Below are positions 32,691 to 39,437 of a DNA stretch of 42,650 bases, in pieces. The first letter of the stretch is position 1. Each line of letters starts with the position of its first letter. Source of the DNA: Hymenobacter lapidiphilus (GTDB taxonomy: Bacteria; Bacteroidota; Bacteroidia; Cytophagales; Hymenobacteraceae); the NCBI RefSeq assembly GCF_003417065.2, contig NZ_QVLT01000036.1:1-42650 (forward strand), in the 5' to 3' direction. The notes below the pieces were generated by a model that did no database searches, had not been told where the DNA came from, and saw nothing but the letters and a program-made list of their open reading frames with translations. The position numbers and the translations under genes were made by a program.

Positions 32691-33500
32691 CTATCTGCTG
32701 ATGACGTGCTGATCAGGCACGGCAACGTCTGTATCTGCGGTACCTGCAACATGTGCAAAATCCGTGATTACGGCAGCTACTTCAGCCAGAAAATCAGGGT
32801 TCTGTTCGATGTGGTTGCCGACAACAATGACATCGGCCCCAGCATGGAGTGCGGCGCGGGCCTTTTCGGTACTATTGAGGCCACCGCCCACAATAAGGGG
32901 CAGGTCTACCGCCTGGCGCACGGCCCGGATCATGGCAGGCGTAATGGGGTTCAGGGCGCCGCTACCACCATCGAGGTAGATGAGGCGTAGGCCCAGCTGT
33001 TCGCCGGCCATGGCGGTACAGGCGGCAATAGCCGGCTTGTCGTGGGGGAGGGGCGTAGTGCCGCTGATGTAGCTGGCCGTCGTCTGGCGGCCGCTGTCAA
33101 CGAGCATGTAGCCGGTAGGCAGAATCTGGAGTCCACTTTCGCGCAGCCGTGGGGCTGCAACTACGTGCTGACCAATCAGAAACTCGGGGTTGCGGCCCGA
33201 AATCAAGGACAAAAGCAGGATACCGTCGGCCTGCGAGTCGAGGTGCAGACTATGGCTCGGGAAGAGCAGCACGGGCACGCTGGAACGACTCTTGATAAAA
33301 CGAATGAGGGCAGCCTGATGCGAACCAAGCACCAAACTGCCACCCACAAAAAAGTAATCTACCGCGTGTCGTTCGCTTAGGCTCAACAACCGCTGGCAAC
33401 CGGCCTCATCTATATTGTCGGGGTCCAGCAGAACGGCCAGCGACTTCCGGCCGAGTTGGCGGTTTTGGCTGAGTGTATCATGCAGGCTGGCTGGGCGCAT
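32691..33500 (-). CDS. GGGP / heptaprenylglyceryl phosphate synthase (PcrB-like)
   Basis: TIM-barrel prenyltransferase that joins a polyprenyl diphosphate to sn-glycerol-1-phosphate, the first step of ether-lipid formation typical of archaea; bacterial homologues occur in Bacteroidota and Bacilli. 269 aa. LAVLLDPDN at the first strand, DYFFVGGSLVLG, VLLFPSHSLHL, ILPTGYMLVDSG, LRLIYLDGGSGA and LIVGGGLNSTEKARAALHAGADVIVVGNH for phosphate binding. Prenyl length is unknown. The ATG at 33500 gives the normal N-terminus, although the frame is open to 33623; it overlaps the end of the upstream gene by 23 bp. Confidence 0.9.
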   Translation of the reverse strand: MRPASLHDTLSQNRQLGRKSLAVLLDPDNIDEAGCQRLLSLSERHAVDYFFVGGSLVLGSHQAALIRFIKSRSSVPVLLFPSHSLHLDSQADGILLLSLISGRNPEFLIGQHVVAAPRLRESGLQILPTGYMLVDSGRQTTASYISGTTPLPHDKPAIAACTAMAGEQLGLRLIYLDGGSGALNPITPAMIRAVRQAVDLPLIVGGGLNSTEKARAALHAGADVIVVGNHIEQNPDFLAEVAAVITDFAHVAGTADTDVAVPDQHVISR

Positions 33501-34218
33501 CCGCGTCGTCGTGGTGGTAAGTAAATTCAATGTCGCGGGTTTCCGGCTCTTGGCGCGGTGCGTCCGAAGCGGCAAGGTCGGCATTTTTAAGGACTGGCAA
33601 ATAGTCACTGGCCTTTTTGGCAATAAAGGCCAGTGTAACGGCCGTGGCCTGGGCCACCAGCATCTTGCCTGTATCCGACTGCATAAAGGCGTTGAAAGTA
33701 GCGGCCAGTATCGAGGACGCGTCCGACTGCGACGATGGGCCAGCCTCAGTAGCCGCCTGCTTCTGCGGGCGGGTAGTCGGGCGGGTGGTTTGCGCTACAG
33801 CATTATAGTTTGTGGCGGGCTGGAATGGGTCTGCCTCATCAGTGGCCGGGGTGCCCGCGGCCGGCATGCTCCCCCGAAGCCGGCGCCCCCCAAACCCCAG
33901 ATCGTCAGCTACAGCCGTATCGACAGTAGTAGATGCCAGCGGTCGGCGCAAGCCGCCCTTCAGGCGGTTTCCAGATTCTTTCTCGGCAGCTTTGAGGGCC
34001 CTTGCCGGCTTGTTTTTGGATTTCGAGCTGCCAAGCGCCTTCGAGATAAGCCACAATCCACCCAGTATCCCGGCCCCTGCAGCGGCATACTTGCCTACCT
34101 GCAGCGTTTTCTCCTTTATACCCTGAACGTCGCCCATTAGGGCACGCTCGTATTCCAGCTTCTGGCGCTCCAGAAACTCTTTTTCGTCTTCAAACAAAGG
34201 GTTGTGTAGCTCAGTCAT
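33478..34218 (-). CDS. Hypothetical membrane-associated protein
   Basis: 246 aa, not recognised. The N-terminus is charged and helical (DEKEFLERQKLEYERALMGD), followed by one TM helix (about 44-61, YAAAGAGILGGLWLISKAL), a long disordered Pro/Ala/Thr/Lys-rich linker, and a second short hydrophobic segment near 190-205 (MLVAQATAVTLAFIA). The C-terminus is acidic and His/Asp-rich. It starts 8 bp after the holin-family gene and its end overlaps the GGGP synthase gene by 23 bp, so the three are one transcript. Likely an inner-membrane partner of the holin-family protein. Confidence 0.75.
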   Translation of the reverse strand: MTELHNPLFEDEKEFLERQKLEYERALMGDVQGIKEKTLQVGKYAAAGAGILGGLWLISKALGSSKSKNKPARALKAAEKESGNRLKGGLRRPLASTTVDTAVADDLGFGGRRLRGSMPAAGTPATDEADPFQPATNYNAVAQTTRPTTRPQKQAATEAGPSSQSDASSILAATFNAFMQSDTGKMLVAQATAVTLAFIAKKASDYLPVLKNADLAASDAPRQEPETRDIEFTYHHDDADAPSQPA

Positions 34219-34226
34219 CGGTCGGG

Positions 34227-34613
34227 TTATGCTTGGCGTTTGTCAGAGTTATAAATGGTGTTGCTCAGCATCTTATCGGCCAGAGCCTGGAAGGCCGACT
34301 TGTCGACTCCCATAACAAAGGCAACCAGCAAAATAAGATAGAAGCCCGCCACGATTCCAAAGCCCCAGAAATGGCTGTCGAGCACATCGTTTAGCAGGAA
34401 AGCCAGGAACAGATTCAGAAACAGAAAAAAGAACAGGCCTATAATAGCTATAGTGATGCCGTGCGCCACAATTACAAAGGTGTGCTTGGCTTTTTCCTGC
34501 ACCTCCAGCCGCACCAGGTCGAGGCGGGTGTCGAGGTAACCCTTCAGATTACCCACCAAACTGTCATTTTGCGGTGTTTTGGAAGCGTTTTCTTCGGTGG
34601 AGAACAGGCCCAT
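34227..34613 (-). CDS. Holin-superfamily-III (DUF1469) membrane protein
   Basis: 128 aa: a polar start, an amphipathic helix (LKGYLDTRLDLVRLEVQEKA) and two TM helices (about 47-68 and 76-99), then a charged tail. This is the DUF1469 pattern, common in free-living bacteria and not evidence of a prophage. Function unknown. First gene of the minus-strand trio ending in GGGP synthase and divergent from the J-domain gene; a possible envelope-stress or membrane-structure set is only a guess. Confidence 0.82.
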   Translation of the reverse strand: MGLFSTEENASKTPQNDSLVGNLKGYLDTRLDLVRLEVQEKAKHTFVIVAHGITIAIIGLFFFLFLNLFLAFLLNDVLDSHFWGFGIVAGFYLILLVAFVMGVDKSAFQALADKMLSNTIYNSDKRQA

Positions 34614-34756
34614 GGAGGAGACTTTTGCGGGGAAACAATGTTACAGAGTAGGGCGACGGCAAATAAGGCTGCTACCCGTTATATGGTAGCTGTTGCATAC
34701 GGAAAAGGCGAAGCCGTGTCTGAAATTGGTTTATTTTTACGCTATACTGCCCTGCT

Positions 34757-35941
34757 TTGAGCCAGAATCATTACCAAGTACTGGGTGTGCCGGTAACGGC
34801 CACGCTACCCGATATCCGGCTGGCCTACAGGCGTCTGGCAGTGCTGTACCACCCCGACAAGCACGGCGGTAATGTGCTCTACGAGGAACTGTTTAAGGCC
34901 GTGGCCGTGGCTTACCGGGTGCTGGGCCACGAGGCCCGCCGTGCCCACTACGACCAGCAGCTACGTGCCGACGCCCGCCGGCTCGATGAGGCCCGACGGC
35001 AGCAGCACTTCCGCCAGCAGGGCCAGCACATTTATGGCGCGCCCATGCCCGCGCCGGCCCCGCCGTTGCGCACTCGCCGGCCTGCCGGGGCCAATGAGCG
35101 ACACTACCGCCCCATCGCGCGCCAGAAAGTAAAGTTCACGCGGCGTGACTACTGGCTCACGGTGCTGCTGGGGCTGGGGTTAGCGCTGTTTATGGTCTCT
35201 GTCAAGATTACAATGGACTATGTGTCGGGCACTGGTAACTATAAGCGGGGCCTGCAGGCCTATACAAAAGGTAACTGGGCCGGGGCCCACAGCTACTTCA
35301 CCGACGCGTTGCACTTCCGGCCCGACCACAACTTGGCCCTGCGGCGGCGGGCCGAAGCTGCCCAGCTTGGGCTGCATGATTACGCTGCCGCCCGGGCCGA
35401 TCTGCGCGCTGCCCTGCCCGAGGCCCCGGTCGCGCTGCGGGGGCAGTTATGGCTGCGCCTAGCCAAGTGCGAGGCCGCACTCGGCCAGACTGCACCTGCT
35501 CAGGAAGCTTACCAGAAAGCCCTAGCCCTCGATAGTACGTTGGCCCGGGCGTGGCTATGGCAGGGCGAAATGGAGCTGTTTCGGCAGCAGCAGTTCGCGA
35601 CGGCTGTCCGCACATTATCGAGTGGGTTGCGCCATGCCAGCGGGCCTTCGCGGCTGCGGGGGCAATTACTCACATTCCGGGGGCTGGCCAATTTCAAGCT
35701 GGGTCGCTACGAAGCTGCCCAGAACGATTACTGGGAAGTACTCGATATCACGCCCCACAGCGGGCAGCTATATTTCCTGCTGGGGCGCGTGGCGCAGCAG
35801 CAGCGCGATGCGCCACGCGCCTGCGACCTGCTGCGGCGGGCCGTGCTGCAGGGCTACGAGTTTGCCCGCGCCGCCCGCGATACTACCTGCGCCGCGGAGC
35901 CGCCGCAGGGTAGAAGCACCAGACCAACTGCCGTAAAATAA
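34757..35941 (+). CDS. J-domain protein with TM helix and TPR repeats
   Basis: 394 aa. An N-terminal J-domain (residues ~4-70) has the essential HPD at 32-34 (LAVLYHPDKHGG) that stimulates DnaK. A basic linker leads to one TM helix (~133-154, WLTVLLGLGLALFMVSV), then about five TPR units (residues ~165-375; YTKGNWAGAHSYFTDALHFR, APAQEAYQKALALDSTLARA). Topology suggests the J-domain in the cytoplasm and the TPRs outside it, or vice versa. The start is TTG at 34757, the only one that preserves the J-domain N-terminus. No DnaK gene nearby. A terminator overlaps the stop codon. Confidence 0.88.
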   Translation: MSQNHYQVLGVPVTATLPDIRLAYRRLAVLYHPDKHGGNVLYEELFKAVAVAYRVLGHEARRAHYDQQLRADARRLDEARRQQHFRQQGQHIYGAPMPAPAPPLRTRRPAGANERHYRPIARQKVKFTRRDYWLTVLLGLGLALFMVSVKITMDYVSGTGNYKRGLQAYTKGNWAGAHSYFTDALHFRPDHNLALRRRAEAAQLGLHDYAAARADLRAALPEAPVALRGQLWLRLAKCEAALGQTAPAQEAYQKALALDSTLARAWLWQGEMELFRQQQFATAVRTLSSGLRHASGPSRLRGQLLTFRGLANFKLGRYEAAQNDYWEVLDITPHSGQLYFLLGRVAQQQRDAPRACDLLRRAVLQGYEFARAARDTTCAAEPPQGRSTRPTAVK

Positions 35942-35976
35942 AAAACCCCGATTCTGAGGTAGAATCGGGGTTTTTT
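35941..35976. terminator. Terminator shared by the J-domain gene and tRNA-Phe
   Basis: AAAAACCCCGATTCT (35941-35955) pairs with AGAATCGGGGTTTTT (35961-35975), 5-nt loop, six T on the plus strand and A-run on the other side. Its left arm begins at the last base of the stop codon. On the minus strand it lies 1-2 nt beyond the 3' end of the tRNA. Confidence 0.92.
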
Positions 35977-35977
35977 G

Positions 35978-36050
<73 letters not shown>

Positions 36051-36230
36051 AGCTCGTGGTTCCCGGCAGGCCTATTGGCCGTTGGGGAGCACAAAAGTAG
36101 CAAACCATTTTTAACCTGCAAACCAGAATCGAAAAAAATGTTGGCTTTCGAAACTATCTGCCTCAAAAGCGGTAAATTGTTATGCATACCGAGTATATTT
36201 CGGATCCAACCCTAAACTTACCCTTTTTCC

Positions 36231-37634
36231 GTGCATTTCTCCATTCAAAACATCATCTTCCTGCTGGTGGCGCTGGCGGGCTTCGGCCTGTTTGCCTGGC
36301 AGGCCAGCCGCATCCGGGCCAATGTGCTGGTGGGCCGCGACCGGGACATGAGCGGCCACGTGAACGAGCGGCTCTGGAAAACGCTGCTCGTGGCTTTCGG
36401 CCAGCAGAAGATGTTCAAGCGCCTGACGCCGGCCTTCCTGCACCTGATTGTGTATGTGGGCTTCATTGTCATCAACATTGAGGTGATTGAGATTATGGTG
36501 GACGGCCTGTTCGGCACCCACCGTTTCCTGCAGTTCGCCGGACCGCTTTATTCGGCCCTTACCGGCACCAACGAAATCCTGGGGGCGCTCGTCGTCCTGG
36601 CTGTCGTGGCCTTCTGGTGGCGGCGCAATGCGAATGTGGTGAAGCGCTTCACCGGTCCCGAAATGAGGGCTTGGCCCAAGATGGATGCCAACATCATTCT
36701 CTATGTGGAGGTGGTGCTGATGGCGGCCCTGTTTCTGATGAACACGGCCGACCTGAAGGCCTACCAGCTCCAAGGCCTGGACCTGCCGGGTGCCTACCCC
36801 GTCAGCCAGTTCCTGACTGGCCTGCTGCCCGATAGCGTGCCAACGCTGCACGTGCTGGAGCGCGTGGGCTGGTGGGCACACATCGTGGGCATTCTGCTGT
36901 TTCTGAATTACCTGCCCAGCAGCAAGCACTTCCACATCATCATGGCGTTTCCGAACGTGTACTTCTCGCGGCTGCTTCCGCAGGGGCAGTTCTCGAACGT
37001 GGAAAGCATCACCCACGAGGTGAAGGCCATGATGGACCCCAGCTATGCGGTGCCGGCCCCGGCTACCAACCCCGATGGCTCAATGCTGGCCCCTACGCCC
37101 TTCGGCGCCAAAGATGTGGACGATCTGGCCTGGACCAACCTGCTCAGCGCCTACTCGTGCACCGAATGTGGCCGCTGCACTTCGGTGTGCCCGGCCAACA
37201 TCACGGGCAAGCTCCTTTCGCCCCGCAAAATCATCATGGACACCCGCGACCGGGTGGAGGAGAAGTATAATGCGCCGCTCATTTTCAGCCCCGCCCTGTA
37301 CGGTGCGGACGCCAAGCATGACCCCCAGGAACAGCTCGACAAAGAAAACCACACGTTGCTACGCGGCTACGTAACGCCCGAGGAGCTGTGGGCCTGCACC
37401 ACCTGCAACGCCTGCGTTGAGGCTTGCCCGGTGAATATCAACCCGCTGGAAAGCATCATCGAAATGCGCCGCTTCCTGGTGCTCGAAGAGTCGGCCGCCC
37501 CCAACGCCCTGAACGCCATGTTCAGCAACATCGAAAACAACGGCGCGCCTTGGGCCTTCTCGCCCTCCGACCGCTTCAACTGGGCCGACGACCTGTTCGT
37601 GGCCGAAAAAAAGGAGCTGGTAGTTGGGAGCTAG
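36231..37634 (+). CDS. Membrane 4Fe-4S oxidoreductase subunit (HdrE/EtfD N-half-like)
   Basis: 467 aa. Five TM segments (about 7-25, 62-86, 105-124, 150-171, 212-232) with membrane His residues in the style of NarI/HdrE heme- or quinone-binding subunits, then two 4Fe-4S cluster motifs, CTECGRCTSVCPANITG (residues ~310) and CTTCNACVEACPVN (~390). It probably moves electrons between a soluble donor and the quinone pool. The next gene carries two CCG domains; together they match the domain set of mycobacterial EtfD (ETF:menaquinone oxidoreductase), which is a single fusion there. The start is GTG at 36231, directly before MHFSIQN. A TATATTTC near-match -7 box is at 36194-36201. Confidence 0.85.
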   Translation: MHFSIQNIIFLLVALAGFGLFAWQASRIRANVLVGRDRDMSGHVNERLWKTLLVAFGQQKMFKRLTPAFLHLIVYVGFIVINIEVIEIMVDGLFGTHRFLQFAGPLYSALTGTNEILGALVVLAVVAFWWRRNANVVKRFTGPEMRAWPKMDANIILYVEVVLMAALFLMNTADLKAYQLQGLDLPGAYPVSQFLTGLLPDSVPTLHVLERVGWWAHIVGILLFLNYLPSSKHFHIIMAFPNVYFSRLLPQGQFSNVESITHEVKAMMDPSYAVPAPATNPDGSMLAPTPFGAKDVDDLAWTNLLSAYSCTECGRCTSVCPANITGKLLSPRKIIMDTRDRVEEKYNAPLIFSPALYGADAKHDPQEQLDKENHTLLRGYVTPEELWACTTCNACVEACPVNINPLESIIEMRRFLVLEESAAPNALNAMFSNIENNGAPWAFSPSDRFNWADDLFVAEKKELVVGS

Positions 37635-37750
37635 AAGGTGGAATGCAGCTCGCATTTTCTCCTTCCTCACTTCTGCACCTTCTCGCCTGAATCTGTAGTG
37701 CATACCACAGCTTCTCCCTTCTTACTCCTGACTTCTAGCTTCTCAATATA

Positions 37751-38650
37751 ATGGCTGAGCAAACTGCCAAGCGCCCTGTTTCTGTACCCGTAATGGCCGA
37801 TTTGGCGGCCCGGGGCGAGAGTCCTGAAATCCTGTTCTGGGTGGGCTGCGCCGGGGCCTTCGACGACCGGTACAAGCGCGTGACCCGCGCCTTTGTGCGC
37901 ATCCTCGACCATGTGGGCGTGAACTACGCCGTGCTGGGCAAGGAGGAAACCTGCACCGGCGACCCGGCCAAGCGCGCCGGCAACGAGTTCCTGTTTCAGA
38001 TGCAGGCCATGACCAACATTGCCACCCTCGATGGCTACGGTATCAAGAAGGTGGTCACGGCCTGCCCGCATTGCTTCAACACCATCAAAAACGAGTACCC
38101 CGCTTTGGGTGGCGAGTACGAAGTGATTCACCACAGCACCTTCCTGCAGCAGCTCATCAACGAGGGCAAGGTGAAGGCCGAGGGCGGCGAATCGTTCAAA
38201 GGCCGCCGCATCACGTTCCACGACTCCTGCTACCTGGGCCGAGCCAACGACATCTACGAAGCCCCACGGGCCGTGCTGGAAGTGCTCGACGCCGATTTGG
38301 TGGAGATGAAGCGCTGCAAAACCAACGGCTTGTGCTGCGGCGCCGGTGGTGCCCAGATGTGGAAAGACGCCGAGCCCGGCAACAAGGAAGTGAACATTGA
38401 GCGCGCCGAGGAAGCCCTGGCGACCCTCGACGGCGCCACCGCCGTGCTCGATAACCTGCGCGGTGTGGAAAGCAATGCCCCTGCCGGCCCTGCTTCGGCC
38501 AAAGCAGCCGGCGGCAGCGTTATTGCCGTGGCCTGCCCTTTCTGCATGACCATGATGGCCGACGGTGTGAAAAACAAAGACCGCGAGCAGGACGTGCAGG
38601 TATTCGACCTGGCCGAGCTGATTGCCTCTGCCGAGGGCCTGAACGCGTAG
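37751..38650 (+). CDS. Fe-S protein with two CCG domains (HdrB/EtfD C-half-like)
   Basis: 299 aa. Two cysteine-rich CCG domains: GCAGAFDDRYKRV ... EETCTGDPAKRAG ... TACPHCFNTIKNEY, and HDSCYLGRANDIYEAPR ... NGLCCGAGGAQMW ... AVACPFCMTMM. These bind a non-cubane 4Fe-4S cluster in HdrB and occur in GlpC, LutA and EtfD. No TM or signal peptide, so it should dock on the cytoplasmic side of the preceding membrane subunit, 116 bp upstream on the same strand. Substrate unknown; see the paired finding. Confidence 0.87.
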   Translation: MAEQTAKRPVSVPVMADLAARGESPEILFWVGCAGAFDDRYKRVTRAFVRILDHVGVNYAVLGKEETCTGDPAKRAGNEFLFQMQAMTNIATLDGYGIKKVVTACPHCFNTIKNEYPALGGEYEVIHHSTFLQQLINEGKVKAEGGESFKGRRITFHDSCYLGRANDIYEAPRAVLEVLDADLVEMKRCKTNGLCCGAGGAQMWKDAEPGNKEVNIERAEEALATLDGATAVLDNLRGVESNAPAGPASAKAAGGSVIAVACPFCMTMMADGVKNKDREQDVQVFDLAELIASAEGLNA

Positions 38651-38677
38651 CTTTCGGCCTGAATCAACTCGCTTCAA

Positions 38678-38717
38678 AAACAGCCCCGGCCGGAACTTCC
38701 GGCCGGGGCTGTTTCTT
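38678..38717 (+). terminator. Intrinsic terminator after the CCG-domain gene
   Basis: AAACAGCCCCGGCCGGAA pairs with TTCCGGCCGGGGCTGTTT (38678-38714), then TTTCTTT. The stem is GC-rich and perfect. 28 bp after the stop. Confidence 0.9.
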
Positions 38718-38722
38718 TGTAA

Positions 38723-38804
38723 GTAGCGTGAAGCTCCAGCTTCGCGTATCGTTGCTGACATTGTAGTAGTATCGTTCAATGAAACGCGAAGCTGGAGCTT
38801 CGTA
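38723..38804. repeat. GAAGCT-SS-AGCTTC double-palindrome element, copy 2
   Basis: Inverted copy of the element at 6679-6776. Cores GAAGCTCCAGCTTC (38730-38743) and GAAGCTGGAGCTTC (38788-38801), 44 nt apart; the spacer words TCGTTGCTGAC and GTATCGTTCAATG are the reverse complements of those in copy 1. The element contains an ATG (38779) that opens an artificial 5' extension of the next gene. Confidence 0.87.
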
Positions 38805-38817
38805 CTATACCCTACCC

Positions 38818-39303
38818 ATGTACGTTCCCTTCGATCAGCTGTCGCCCTCGGCCCGCATCTGGATTTACCAGGCCAACCGCCCCCTCACGGCCGCCGAACA
38901 AACCGATGTGCAGCCCACGTTGCACCGTTTCGCCGACGAGTGGACCAGCCACGGCCGTACCCTGGCCGCCTCGGCTGTTGTGCTCCACGACCAGTTTCTG
39001 GTTATTGGGCTCGATGAGGGCGTGGCCGACGCCAGTGGCTGCTCGATTGATGCCTCGGTGCGTTTCGTGCAGAGTGTGGAACAGCAGCTAGGAGTGGAAC
39101 TGCTCGAAAAGTCGAAGCTGGCCTTTTGGGTGGATGGGACCGTAACGCTGCTCGACCGTAAGCAACTCGGCCCCGCCATTGCCGCCGGCACGCTTTCGGC
39201 CGAAACGCCGTATTTCGACAACACTATTGGCCAGCGCCAGCAATTGCTGGAGCGGTGGCCGGCTCCGGCCGCCGATACTTGGCTTACCCGCTACTTCGTT
39301 TAA
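38818..39303 (+). CDS. Conserved Bacteroidota protein, unknown function
   Basis: 161 aa, no signal peptide, no TM. It belongs to a short family widespread in Bacteroidota, with MYVPFDQLSPSARIWIYQ at the start and GCSIDASVRFVQ in the middle. Some databases label the family an ABC transporter ATPase, but no Walker A, signature or Walker B motif is present. The longer frame from ATG 38779 reads through the repeat element at 38723-38804, so the ATG at 38818 is preferred. It stands between two other units without its own obvious promoter. Confidence 0.85.
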   Translation: MYVPFDQLSPSARIWIYQANRPLTAAEQTDVQPTLHRFADEWTSHGRTLAASAVVLHDQFLVIGLDEGVADASGCSIDASVRFVQSVEQQLGVELLEKSKLAFWVDGTVTLLDRKQLGPAIAAGTLSAETPYFDNTIGQRQQLLERWPAPAADTWLTRYFV

Positions 39304-39437
39304 CAAACGGCTGGGGCGCTAAAACCGACTTTTCCGTCGGAAAACTTGCATCTTAGCCGCACTATCTGCGCATTATCCGCGCATGGGCCACCCACCGTGG
39401 CCCGCTGCCGGTTCTTCTTTCCTCCCTGCCTGCTATT

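Noticed and set aside
33501..33623. Longer N-terminus for the GGGP synthase
   Set aside because: The extra segment is basic and Thr/Lys-rich, overlaps the upstream gene, and lacks family similarity; the ATG at 33500 is the natural start.
34227..34613. Holin label suggesting a prophage
   Set aside because: DUF1469 membrane proteins are common in core genomes; no integrase, capsid, tail or lysin gene is nearby.
38818..39303. ABC transporter ATPase label used in some databases for this family
   Set aside because: There is no Walker A, ABC signature or Walker B motif in the sequence, and the length is too short for a nucleotide-binding domain.
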